Shown here: positions 1 through 6,664 of the stretch, piece after piece
How positions within the stretch are numbered: position 1 is the stretch's first letter
How the letters are laid out: each line of letters opens with the position of its first letter
Assembly: GCA_003157715.1 (NCBI GenBank)
Contig: PMKK01000246.1
Coordinates: forward strand, 1-10,766
DNA: 10,766 nucleotides
Source of the DNA: Actinomycetota bacterium
GTDB lineage: Bacteria > Actinomycetota > Thermoleophilia > UBA2241
Direction: 5' to 3'
The notes under the pieces: model-generated
Seen by the model: only the letters and a program-made list of their open reading frames with translations
What the model was told of the DNA's origin: nothing
The model's database searches: none
Position numbers and translations under genes: made by a program

Positions 1-151
1 CGTCACGGTCGAGCTCCTCGAGGACGCGCCGGTAAGCGCTCAGGCGCTCGACGGTCTGCGACGAGACGCGCTTCTCGGCACGCCTGGCCTGCGTGAGCGC
101 ATCGGCGACTCTCTCGGTGCTCTCGTTCAACGGTCCTCCCACGGTTCCCAT
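1..151 (-). CDS. rex: Redox-sensing transcriptional repressor Rex, N-terminal fragment (cut by window edge)
   Basis: About 50 codons are present; the gene continues beyond base 1. Rex is a cytoplasmic dimeric repressor that senses the NADH/NAD+ ratio and controls fermentation and respiration genes. What is seen is a stretch reading VSSQTVERLSAYRRVLEEL at residues 29-47, which matches the first DNA-binding helix of Rex, where families typically show V-x-x-x-T-V-x-R-L-x-x-Y-x-R-x-L. The Rossmann NADH domain lies outside the window. The start is ambiguous: the ATG at 151 falls exactly where transcription from the promoter at 158-185 should begin, giving a leaderless message, while a TTG at 130 is preceded by a GGGAGG ribosome-binding sequence. 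The Rex-type operator directly upstream strongly supports the assignment. Without the rest of the protein, another winged-helix regulator cannot be fully excluded. Confidence 0.75.
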   Translation of the reverse strand, partial: MGTVGGPLNESTERVADALTQARRAEKRVSSQTVERLSAYRRVLEELDRD

Positions 152-152
152 G

Positions 153-185
153 CTGTGATTGTATTCACAGTAGCACATTTGTCAA
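153..185 (-). promoter_or_regulatory. rex promoter with overlapping Rex-type operator
   Basis: Read on the minus strand, a consensus -35 TTGACA (185-180) and -10 TACAAT (163-158) are separated by 16 bases. The -10 box lies inside an inverted repeat, CTGTGATTGTATTCACAG on the plus strand (153-170), with perfect 6-bp arms around 6 bases. Its core TGTGA-N6-TCACA is the known Streptomyces-type Rex operator form. A repressor there would block RNA polymerase, so autoregulation by Rex is inferred. A CRP-family regulator uses a similar half-site and is the main alternative. Predicted transcription start is the A of the ATG at 151. Confidence 0.75.
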
Positions 186-274
186 CCCGGTACTGCGAAC
201 GCGGTGGCGTGACAGAAGGCGCGAAGGCAGGTTCGGATGCGTGCGCGAGTGAGCCCGCGACGGCCTTCGGAACG

Positions 275-303
275 TTGCGCTTCCGAGGCTGGTCGGCTAG
301 CCT
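275..303 (+). promoter_or_regulatory. Putative promoter of the cupin gene, likely leaderless
   Basis: TTGCGC (275-280) and TAGCCT (298-303) are separated by 17 bases. The predicted start point, about seven bases after the -10 box, coincides with the ATG at 310. No Shine-Dalgarno sequence precedes that ATG, which fits leaderless translation, common in Actinomycetota. The boxes are only partial matches. The rest of the 190-274 stretch shows nothing I can assign. Confidence 0.45.
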
Positions 304-309
304 GCGGGT

Positions 310-687
310 ATGGGATACGCGATCTTCCGGCCTGACGAGCTCGACTTCCAGGCGCCGCAGCGAGGCGACCAGCGGCGCAGCCGGGCATCTCTTTCGGACG
401 CCCTCCACAACACCCGTGCCAACATCTGGCGCCAGCCGCCGGGCTCCCGCGGCACCCGTCACAAAGAGCACGCCCAGGAGGAGATGTTCGTCGTCCTCGA
501 AGGCACCGCGACGCTCCTGCTCGGCGACCCGCCCGAGCGCGTCGAGCTGCCGCGCGGCACGGTCGCCGTGGTCGAGACCGAGACCGCCCTGCAGCTGCGC
601 AACGAAAGCGACGCCGAGATCGTCGTCCTGGTCGTCGGCGCGCCGCCCGAACAGGGCAAGGCCGAGCATCTGCCCGACGTGGACTAG
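310..687 (+). CDS. Small single-domain cupin protein
   Basis: A 125-residue protein made of one cupin beta-barrel, predicted cytoplasmic (no signal peptide or membrane segment). The first cupin motif is visible around residues 45-65: G45, then H51, H54 and E58 as probable metal ligands, then VVLEG at 61-65. The second motif (about residues 75-100, PRGTVAVVETETALQLRN) keeps the P-x-G turn but lacks the usual histidine, so metal binding may be incomplete or absent. Single cupins of this size bind small ligands, act as isomerases or dioxygenases, or have no known activity; no substrate can be named from sequence. It lies 52 bases upstream of the M14 peptidase gene on the same strand and may share its transcript. 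The ATG start is favoured because it sits at the predicted transcription start. Confidence 0.8.
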   Translation: MGYAIFRPDELDFQAPQRGDQRRSRASLSDALHNTRANIWRQPPGSRGTRHKEHAQEEMFVVLEGTATLLLGDPPERVELPRGTVAVVETETALQLRNESDAEIVVLVVGAPPEQGKAEHLPDVD

Positions 688-739
688 CCCGGGTCGGCCT
701 CCGCGCCGGTTCGCCGTCAGCGCCCAGGCGAGCCCCGGT

Positions 740-2209
740 TTGAGCTTGCCCCCATGTAGGGCCGCGACAGGCGATCGGACCGCGAGCCTGACGGCGCTTG
801 GCGTCGGCATCTTGTTCTTCTCTGTGTCTGCGACGCTGGGCCTGCTGCTCGCTGCTCCGGCTCTCGCCGCCGCGAGCGGGGTCGCTACCACGAGCGCGAG
901 CGCGGCAGCGACCCCGTTTGCCGCGGCCAGCCCGTCCGCCGCGAGCGACCCGTCGGCGACCGACACGACTCCGCCGGTGACCCTCGTTTCCGGCAACGAC
1001 GACCTCTGGCACGCCACGTCCGTGACACTCACCTTCTCGGCCACCGACGAGCCCGGCGGCTCGGGGCTCGCGACCACCTGGAGCAAGGTCGATTCGGGCT
1101 CCTATGCCGAGGGGTCGAGCGTCACCGTCGCCGCTCCGGCCGACCACACAGGCGACGGCAGCCACACCGTGAGCTACTACTCGGTCGACGCTGCCGGCAA
1201 CTCCGAGACGCCGAAGAGCTGCACCGTCCTGATCGACACGACCGGCCCCCTGATCGCGGTGACGGCGACCACCGTCTCGACAGGCGGCTCGGCCGGTCGC
1301 CGAGTGGTCTTCTCGTATCGCGTCTCCGACGACCTCAGCGCCACGGCCAGGGGCGTCGTGCTGGTCGTCTCGGACAGCCACCACAAGACGGTCAAGCGCT
1401 TCGCCTGGGCGGCCAGGACGACCGGCACGACCTACGCGGTGAGCTGGAAGCCCGCTTCGCAGGACACCTACCTGGGCCTCGTCTCCGCGACCGATCTCGC
1501 CGGCAACGCACAGCAGCAGCCTGGGCGCGCCACCATCCTCGCCCGGGGGCCGTGGTGGGCCACGATCGGCCACTCGGTGCGCAAACGAGCCATCGTGGCG
1601 GCCGAATTCGGCTCGGGTCCCCGGCGCGTGCTGTTCATCGGCGGGGTCCACGGCAACGAGCTCGGTACGCCCCTGGCCACCCGGTTCGTCGCGTATCTGT
1701 GCGCGCATCCCCGGGCCGTGCCGTCGGGAGCGCGCATCGACGTGATCCGCTGCCTCAACCCCGACGGCCGCGTCGCCGGCGCGCGCGGCAATGCCCGCCG
1801 CGTCGATCTCAACCGCAACCTGCCGACCCGCAACTGGAAGCGCGCCCTGGACGGGCGCGACGAGCCCGGCAACCCGGGCCTGAGCGGCGGCCGCGGCCCC
1901 GGGTCCGAGCCGGAGACCAAGGCCCTGCTCGCCTACCTCAAACGCGGCTTTCGCGCGGTCGTGAGCCTGCACTCGCGGGCCGGCATCCTCGACTGCGACG
2001 GACCGGGGGCGGTCGCGCTCGGACGGCGCATGTCGGCGTCGTGCGGCCTGCCGGTGGGCCGTCTCAGCTACGACCCGTTCATCACGGGGTCGCTCGGTGA
2101 GTTCGTGCCCGAGCACTATCACCTGCCGGTCGTCACCATCGAGCTGAAGAGCGCGAAGCTCACGGCGGGCATGCGCTCAGCGCTCCTGACAGCCGCGGCC
2201 GGCAAGTGA
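740..2209 (+). CDS. Secreted M14-family zinc peptidase (murein peptide amidase-like) with N-terminal Ig-like domains
   Basis: A protein of about 489 residues. An N-terminal signal sequence (basic stretch, hydrophobic core about residues 17-42, likely cleavage after APALA) is followed by a low-complexity Ala/Ser/Thr linker, an Ig-like domain (about 75-170, starting TPPVTL and ending IDTTGP), a second beta-rich domain (about 171-265) and the catalytic domain (about 270-489). The M14 zinc and catalytic residues are all visible: HGNE with H304 and E307, NPDG and DLNRN motifs, H411 in SLHS, and E468 in TIELK. The family relative is MpaA, which cleaves the D-Glu-mDAP bond of muropeptides; this copy should act outside the membrane. 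The start is uncertain: TTG at 740 or 746 are the best in-frame choices upstream of the hydrophobic core, with only a weak GGCGAG ribosome-binding site. The frame stays open upstream to 155, but that part runs through the cupin gene. Its stop overlaps the L,D-transpeptidase start. Confidence 0.85.
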   Translation: MSLPPCRAATGDRTASLTALGVGILFFSVSATLGLLLAAPALAAASGVATTSASAAATPFAAASPSAASDPSATDTTPPVTLVSGNDDLWHATSVTLTFSATDEPGGSGLATTWSKVDSGSYAEGSSVTVAAPADHTGDGSHTVSYYSVDAAGNSETPKSCTVLIDTTGPLIAVTATTVSTGGSAGRRVVFSYRVSDDLSATARGVVLVVSDSHHKTVKRFAWAARTTGTTYAVSWKPASQDTYLGLVSATDLAGNAQQQPGRATILARGPWWATIGHSVRKRAIVAAEFGSGPRRVLFIGGVHGNELGTPLATRFVAYLCAHPRAVPSGARIDVIRCLNPDGRVAGARGNARRVDLNRNLPTRNWKRALDGRDEPGNPGLSGGRGPGSEPETKALLAYLKRGFRAVVSLHSRAGILDCDGPGAVALGRRMSASCGLPVGRLSYDPFITGSLGEFVPEHYHLPVVTIELKSAKLTAGMRSALLTAAAGK

Positions 2210-2228
2210 GCAGGCAAGTGAGCAGGCA
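2201..2228 (+). repeat. 12-bp tandem duplication across a stop/start overlap
   Basis: GGCAAGTGAGCA occurs twice in tandem (2201-2212, 2213-2224), followed by a partial third copy, GGCA. Each full copy contains GTGA. The first GTGA joins the M14 stop (TGA 2207-2209) to the transpeptidase GTG at 2206; the second gives another in-frame GTG at 2218. The duplication therefore supplies the transpeptidase with two possible starts and repeats four residues. Confidence 0.9.
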
Positions 2229-3741
2229 CCCGAGACCCGCCGCGTCTCCGCGCGGGCGGCAGCTCGTCGGCCTCGCCGCCCTGGCCGCCGTGCTCGTGCT
2301 CGGGCTCGCGGCGTCCGCGGGAGCCGTCGCGGCGCCCGCTGGAGCCGTCACGAGATCGGCCGAAGCCGTCACGAGATCGGCCGGAGCCGCCCAGGCGCAC
2401 ACTCTCGCGGCTGCAGCCACGGACACCGACACGCGCACTGTCACCACCATCGCCCTCACCGCCGACCCGGCGGTCGTGGACTACGGCGGGTCGGCGGTAC
2501 TCTCCGGCCGTCTTTCGAGCGCCGATACCGGGACCGGCGCCGGCGGCGCCGGTACCGGCGTCGCCGACGCCACGCTCACGGTGACGTCTTCGACGGACGG
2601 CCTGCTCTGGAGCCCGGTGACCACGGTCGGCACCGACGCACAGGGCGAGTTCTCGACACCCGTCACGCCGACGGCGAGCTTCGGCCGCACCGCCTTCAGC
2701 GTGACGTTCGCGGGCAGCGACACGCTGCAGCCGGCCGCGGCGCGGCTGGCGGTCGACTCGCGCGCGGCGCTCGGCGCCCCGTCGGTGCCGCTGTCGGTCG
2801 GCCGTCACAGCGCCTTCGCCATGTACGGGTCCCTCAAGCCGGCGCCTTCCGCGGGCGCGGGCGCCGCGACCGTCGGCTGCTATCGGCGGGAGTCGGGGAC
2901 GTGGGTTCTGCGCGCGACCGTGACGGCGCCCGTACAGAGCGGCGCCGGCGGCTCGCACTACTCCCTGACGATGAGCCTGCCTTCAGCCGGCAGCTGGCGG
3001 TTGCGCGCCTCGTATGCCGACGCGGCGCACGCGCCGACCCAGTCCGCATACAGCACGATCGTGACCGTGGGCGCGCTGCCCGATCTGCCCGTCTGGGACC
3101 GGAACGCCGTCACTACCCTGCCCGAGCGCATGGCCTACCGCGGCGGGGCGCGCCAGCTCGTGATCGCCACCGGCGCCGGACTGGGAGCGCGCTACGGCAC
3201 CCTGAGCGTGTTCGACTATCGCGCCGGCGACTGGGTCCGTGTCCTGACGACGCCGGCCAAGTTCGGCTCGAACGGTCTTACCGACGGCCGTACGCGCCAC
3301 GAGGGCACGCGGACCACACCCACCGGCATCTGGCGCCTGCCGCGCTACGTCTTCGGCACGCATCGCCGGCCGCCCAGCGGCACGCGGATGGCGTACCGGC
3401 AGATCACGCGGTACTCCTGGTGGAGCGCCGAACATGACGCGACCTACAACACCTGGGTGGAGACCGCGCGCCATCTCGACGGCGAGCATCTGGCCGACAG
3501 CCCGCGCTCCTACGAGTTCGCGGTCTCGAGCGGCTACAACGCGCTGCCCAACCAGCGCGTCCTCGGCCGCGGCACCGCCATCTTCCTGCACGTCAACCAC
3601 CCCGGCCTGACCGCCGGCTGCGTCTCCGTGAGCCGCCGCGCCATGATCGGCTTGTGCCGCCTGCTGGACCCGGACAGAAGGCCCGTCTGTGCCATCGGCA
3701 CGATCCGTAAGGGCACGGTCACGAGCATCTTCACCTACTGA
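2206..3741 (+). CDS. Exported L,D-transpeptidase (YkuD type) with Ig-like domains
   Basis: A 511-residue protein expected to make 3-3 (or lipoprotein-type) cross-links in peptidoglycan outside the membrane. An N-terminal signal or anchor segment (hydrophobic 20-36, possible cleavage after AVA at 42) is followed by an Ala-rich stretch with a duplicated AVTRSA(E/G) heptad (47-60), an Ig-like domain (about 74-190, with contiguous TSSTDG and a later GSDTL), a second beta domain (about 190-290), and the YkuD domain (about 310-511). The active-site region holds H462, H465 and the nucleophile C472 in TAGCVSVS. This resembles the compact YkuD subgroup rather than the classical SHGC form. The GTG at 2206 overlaps the upstream stop by GTGA; GTG 2218 is an alternative start. 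Both imply translational coupling with the M14 peptidase, so a joint cell-wall role is inferred. The PHP gene follows one base after the stop. Confidence 0.87.
   Translation: MSRQVSRHPRPAASPRGRQLVGLAALAAVLVLGLAASAGAVAAPAGAVTRSAEAVTRSAGAAQAHTLAAAATDTDTRTVTTIALTADPAVVDYGGSAVLSGRLSSADTGTGAGGAGTGVADATLTVTSSTDGLLWSPVTTVGTDAQGEFSTPVTPTASFGRTAFSVTFAGSDTLQPAAARLAVDSRAALGAPSVPLSVGRHSAFAMYGSLKPAPSAGAGAATVGCYRRESGTWVLRATVTAPVQSGAGGSHYSLTMSLPSAGSWRLRASYADAAHAPTQSAYSTIVTVGALPDLPVWDRNAVTTLPERMAYRGGARQLVIATGAGLGARYGTLSVFDYRAGDWVRVLTTPAKFGSNGLTDGRTRHEGTRTTPTGIWRLPRYVFGTHRRPPSGTRMAYRQITRYSWWSAEHDATYNTWVETARHLDGEHLADSPRSYEFAVSSGYNALPNQRVLGRGTAIFLHVNHPGLTAGCVSVSRRAMIGLCRLLDPDRRPVCAIGTIRKGTVTSIFTY
2344..2385 (+). 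repeat. 21-bp in-frame tandem repeat in the L,D-transpeptidase gene
   Basis: Two 21-bp units, differing at one base, encode AVTRSAE and AVTRSAG just after the signal segment. The length is a multiple of three, so copy-number change would lengthen the linker without breaking the frame. Confidence 0.9.
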
Positions 3742-3742
3742 G

Positions 3743-4564
3743 ATGGAGCCCGTACCGGCCCAGGCAGCCAGGCGACTGCCCGACTACCACGTCCACACCC
3801 GCTTTTCGGACGGCCACGACGAGCCCTCCGCCTACGCCGCGCGAGCCGTGCGGATCGGTCTGCCCGAGCTCGGGTTCAGCGACCATCTCAGGCCGTCGTG
3901 CCTGAAAGAGGAGGGCTCCTACGGCATGGAACGCAGCGGCCTCGACGACTACGTCGCGGCCGTGCGCGAGACCGCGGCCGCCTTTCCCGAGCTGCGGGTG
4001 CTGCTGGGTATCGAGACCGACTACCTGCCCGAGGCCGCCGACGAGATGGCAGCGGCACTCGCCGCCTATCCCTTCGACTACGTGCTGTGCTCGGTCCACT
4101 TCGTCGACGGCTTCGGCTTCATCGAGCGCCGCAACAGGACGGCCGCGGGCTGGCGCGACGTGGACCACGTGTGGCGGCGCTACTACGAGACGCTCATCGA
4201 GGCGGTGCGGACCGGTGCGTTCGACGTGGTCGCCCATCTCGACCTGCCCAAGAAGTGGGGCTACCGGCCGGCGGCCGACATGACCGCCCTCGAAGACGAC
4301 GCGTTGCGAGCCATCGCGGCGGCCGACCTGGCGATCGAGATCAACACCTCGGGCTACGACCGCCACCCGGCCGACGAGATGTATCCGGCGCCCGGTCTGC
4401 TCGAGCGCGCCCGGTATGCCGGCATCGAGATCATCGTGAGCTCCGACGCCCACCGGGTCGCCGACCTCGCCTCGTCGTTTGCCGAAGCGACGGCGCTCGC
4501 CAGACGCGCCGGCTACGACTCGTATCTGCGGCTTTCAGACCGGCAGCTCGTCGCCCTGCCTTGA
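3743..4564 (+). CDS. PHP-domain phosphoesterase, histidinol-phosphatase (HisK/HisJ) family
   Basis: A 273-residue cytoplasmic protein, the usual length for PHP-type histidinol-phosphatases, which hydrolyse L-histidinol phosphate to L-histidinol late in histidine synthesis. The metal-binding residues of the PHP domain are present in order: H16 and H18 in DYHVHTRFSDG, H48 in SDHLR, E91 in GIETDYL, H119 in SVHF, H165 in VAHLD, and D235/H237 in SSDAHR. This set supports a functional tri-metal site. The ATG at 3743 lies one base after the transpeptidase stop (TGAgATG) and has no clear ribosome-binding site, so coupling to the upstream gene is likely. No other his gene is visible, so the physiological substrate may be a different phosphoester; the PHP phosphoesterase call is firmer than the substrate. 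Confidence 0.85.
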   Translation: MEPVPAQAARRLPDYHVHTRFSDGHDEPSAYAARAVRIGLPELGFSDHLRPSCLKEEGSYGMERSGLDDYVAAVRETAAAFPELRVLLGIETDYLPEAADEMAAALAAYPFDYVLCSVHFVDGFGFIERRNRTAAGWRDVDHVWRRYYETLIEAVRTGAFDVVAHLDLPKKWGYRPAADMTALEDDALRAIAAADLAIEINTSGYDRHPADEMYPAPGLLERARYAGIEIIVSSDAHRVADLASSFAEATALARRAGYDSYLRLSDRQLVALP

Positions 4565-4584
4565 CCGCGCCGCTCCGCGCCGCG

Positions 4585-4604
4585 ACCGCCGGCCCTGGCC
4601 GGTC
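4585..4604. terminator. GC-rich hairpin between convergent genes
   Basis: Between the PHP stop (4564) and the arsC stop (4603) lies CCGGCC-CT-GGCCGG (4589-4602), extended by GACC/GGTC arms with a three-base bulge. Placement between convergent stops fits a shared transcription end, but there is no T-run on either strand and the dyad touches the arsC stop codon, so a role in termination is only suggested. Confidence 0.35.
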
Positions 4605-5031
4605 ACCAGCTTCCCCGAAAGACGAGCCACTCGCGGATCGCCAGTTCGAGACCGTCGCGGACCTCGCGGAACTTGGCCAGCCGCTGCTCCTCGGTCCCCT
4701 GGCAGGCCGCGGGATCATCGAAGGACCAGCTCAGACGCGTGCCCATGCCGGGAAAAGTCGGGCATTCGCGCTCGGCGCGGGCGCAGACGGTGATCAGATA
4801 GCCGAAATGCACCCTGCCCAGGAACTCGCTCAGGGGCTTGGCGTGGTGCCCCTGCAGGTCGAAGCCGCGCTCCCGCATGACCGTGATCGTCAAAGGGTCG
4901 ATCTCACGGGGTTCCAGGCCGGCACTGTACACCTCGAACTCATCGCCGGCGAACGCCCGCAAGAACGCCTCTGCCATCTGACTGCGCGCCGTATTGTGCA
5001 CGCAAAGAAAGAGCACCCTGATCTTGCTCAT
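4603..5031 (-). CDS. arsC: Arsenate reductase, thioredoxin-coupled ArsC (low-molecular-weight phosphatase fold)
   Basis: A 142-residue cytoplasmic protein that should reduce arsenate to arsenite using an intramolecular cysteine relay and thioredoxin. Seen directly: the P-loop CVHNTARS with C10, R16 and S17, the relay cysteines C83 and C90 spaced as in the Staphylococcus plasmid enzyme (C82/C89), and the general acid D105 in FDDPA. Presence of all three cysteines argues for a true arsenate reductase over a plain tyrosine phosphatase. The ATG at 5031 is chosen because it follows a GGGG ribosome-binding stretch at about five bases and numbers the catalytic cysteine 10; GTG 5037 and ATG 5034 are in frame too. 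No arsenite exporter or ArsR is nearby. It lies downstream of pyk on the same strand but has its own promoter-like sequence with a probable activator site. Confidence 0.9.
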   Translation of the reverse strand: MSKIRVLFLCVHNTARSQMAEAFLRAFAGDEFEVYSAGLEPREIDPLTITVMRERGFDLQGHHAKPLSEFLGRVHFGYLITVCARAERECPTFPGMGTRLSWSFDDPAACQGTEEQRLAKFREVRDGLELAIREWLVFRGSW

Positions 5032-5060
5032 CATCACCCCGCTGGCGTCGCCTTCGCGCC

Positions 5061-5105
5061 ATTCATAGCCGACGCGCGTTAGCGTGGTGTTAGCGGCCCG
5101 CTAAC
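5061..5105 (-). promoter_or_regulatory. arsC promoter with 7-4-7 direct-repeat operator
   Basis: On the minus strand CGCTAACACCACGCTAAC forms two perfect 7-bp repeats separated by 4 bases (5095-5078). A third, inverted unit (GGTTAGC) one 11-bp step upstream overlaps the pyk stop codon. Ten bases after the last repeat is a -10-like TATGAAT (5067-5061). An 11-bp-period direct repeat this close to the -10, with no good -35, is the layout of promoters activated by OmpR/PhoB-family regulators (inferred). The same element precedes pyk. Confidence 0.5.
5089..5105 (-). terminator. Perfect inverted repeat at the pyk stop codon
   Basis: GTTAGCGGGCCGCTAAC on the minus strand can fold into a 7-bp stem with a 3-base loop and contains the pyk stop TAG. 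It could end or attenuate pyk transcription, but no U-run follows, and the same half-sites form part of the arsC operator, which may be the real reason for the symmetry. Confidence 0.3.
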
Positions 5106-6636
5106 CGAGCACGTGCGCCTTGATCAGGTTCGTCTTGCCGGACTGGTTCGTCTGCAGGCCTGCCGTGACTACTACCACCTGCCCCGGCCGTCCGTAGCCG
5201 TTGGCCACGACGAGGTCGCTGGCTTCGCGCAGGACTTCCTCGAAGCTGTCCGGGTGCCTGCCGAGCAGCGGAGACACACCCCAGCAGAGCGCGAGCTGAT
5301 TGACCACGCGCTGATTGGGACTGACCGCGACGATGGGCTGCGCCGGCAGGTTGCGAGCCACGGCGCGGGCCGTCGCCCCCGAGAAGGTGGCGCTGACGAT
5401 GGCCGCCGCGCCGACGCGGTGCGCGACCTCGCAGGCGCCGTAGCTGATGGCGGCGGAGACGCCGGTGTGCGCCGCCGACCACGGCTGCCGGGCGCGGCCC
5501 TCACGCTCGATGTCGGCTTCGACCACGAGCGCGATCCCGGCCATCGTGCGCACTGCCTCTGCCGGGTAGCAGCCGATGGCGGTCTCGCCGGAGAGCATGA
5601 CCGCGCTGGTCGCGTCGTAGATGGCGTTGGCGACGTCGCTGGCCTCGGCCCTCGTCGGTCGCGGGCTCGAGACCATCGACTGCAGCATCTGCGTGGCCGT
5701 GATCACCGGCTTGCCGGCGACGTTGGCCGCGTGGATGATGCGCTTCTGCCAGATCGGCACCATGGCCGGGTCGATCTCCACGCCCAGGTCGCCGCGCGCC
5801 ACCATGACCGCGTCGGCCGCGGCGATGATCTCCTCGTAGGCCGTCAGCGCCTCTTTCTTTTCGATCTTGGCCACCACGAGCTGATCGCCGCCGGCCGCGG
5901 CGATGAGCTCTTTGAGCTCCCGCACGTCGCCGGCGCCGCGCACGAACGAGAGCGCGACGTAGTCGACGTCCTGACGCAGACTCCACGACAGCAGCTCGCG
6001 ATCGGCCGCCGTGAGGGCGCCGATCGGCAGACGGGTGTCGGGCAGGTTGACACCCTTGCGCGACTCGATCACGCCGTCGTTCAGCACCTCGAGGGTGACG
6101 GTGGGCGGGGCGACCGCGCTCACCCGCAGCTCGACGGCGCCGTCGTCGACGAGCACCAGCTCGCCCGGCGTGAAGTGCGGCAGAAGCTCGGGGAAGTTGA
6201 CCGGTAGCTGGGCGCCCGGCGGCGCGCCGAGCACCACGGTGTCGCCGGCTTTGACGTGGAGCGGCCGCGGCAGGTCGGCAAGCCGCAGCTTGGGACCCGG
6301 CAGATCGACGAGGACCGCCAGCGGCGCGCCCCGCGCGGCCGCGGCGCGGCGCACCGCGGCGATCGACGTGGCGTGCTCGGCGGTGTTGCCGTGCGAGAGG
6401 TTGATGCGGGCCACGTCCATGCCCGCCTTGAGCAGCAGCGCGAGCACTCGCTCGTCGCGCGACGCCGGACCCAGCGTGGCGACGATCTTCGTGCGCCGCC
6501 TGCCCTGGGTCGCCGCGCTCTCAGCCGCCGCGGTCTCGGCCGCGGCAGTCCGCGCCGCCCTCGGCGGCTCCTGGATCGTCACCGTCTCATCATGGACTTC
6601 CGGCCTGTCGCCGGACTCGTATGTTGCCGCCACCAC
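5101..6636 (-). CDS. pyk: Pyruvate kinase
   Basis: A protein of about 511 residues that converts phosphoenolpyruvate and ADP to pyruvate and ATP, the last step of glycolysis. Signatures are clear: TKIVATLGPAS at the start of the barrel (residue 49 onward), GMDVARINLSHG, the active-site stretch VAKIEKKEAL, the metal-binding MVARGDLGVE, and TATQMLQSM followed by PTRAEASDVANA and SGETAIG. The C-terminal domain ends near the usual point, with no extra PEP-utilizer domain. The chosen GTG at 6636 follows a GAGGGA ribosome-binding site and lies about 22 bases below a good promoter. It gives an unusual 48-residue Ala/Thr/Glu-rich leader before the catalytic core; an internal GTG at codon 19 is the main alternative. 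The frame is open further upstream to 6753, but that would place the promoter and operator inside the gene. Confidence 0.95.
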   Translation of the reverse strand: MVAATYESGDRPEVHDETVTIQEPPRAARTAAAETAAAESAATQGRRRTKIVATLGPASRDERVLALLLKAGMDVARINLSHGNTAEHATSIAAVRRAAAARGAPLAVLVDLPGPKLRLADLPRPLHVKAGDTVVLGAPPGAQLPVNFPELLPHFTPGELVLVDDGAVELRVSAVAPPTVTLEVLNDGVIESRKGVNLPDTRLPIGALTAADRELLSWSLRQDVDYVALSFVRGAGDVRELKELIAAAGGDQLVVAKIEKKEALTAYEEIIAAADAVMVARGDLGVEIDPAMVPIWQKRIIHAANVAGKPVITATQMLQSMVSSPRPTRAEASDVANAIYDATSAVMLSGETAIGCYPAEAVRTMAGIALVVEADIEREGRARQPWSAAHTGVSAAISYGACEVAHRVGAAAIVSATFSGATARAVARNLPAQPIVAVSPNQRVVNQLALCWGVSPLLGRHPDSFEEVLREASDLVVANGYGRPGQVVVVTAGLQTNQSGKTNLIKAHVLG

Positions 6637-6664
6637 GCCTGCTTTCCCTCGGCCCTTTTGGCGA

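Noticed and set aside
155..739. A long N-terminal extension of the M14 peptidase reaching back to 155
   Set aside because: It would run through the cupin gene in another frame and put the signal sequence about 200 residues inside the protein. Its composition (Ser/Arg/Pro) is that of an out-of-frame reading.
182..2122. A 646-residue open frame on the minus strand opposite the cupin and M14 genes
   Set aside because: It is antisense to two genes with clear family motifs, is Arg/Ala-rich without any recognisable domain, and reflects the high GC content that keeps such frames open.
3898..5082. A 394-residue plus-strand open frame across the PHP and arsC genes
   Set aside because: It overlaps two well-supported genes in other frames and has no domain of its own.
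5113..6207. A 364-residue plus-strand open frame opposite pyruvate kinase
   Set aside because: Antisense to unmistakable pyk motifs; no recognisable family.
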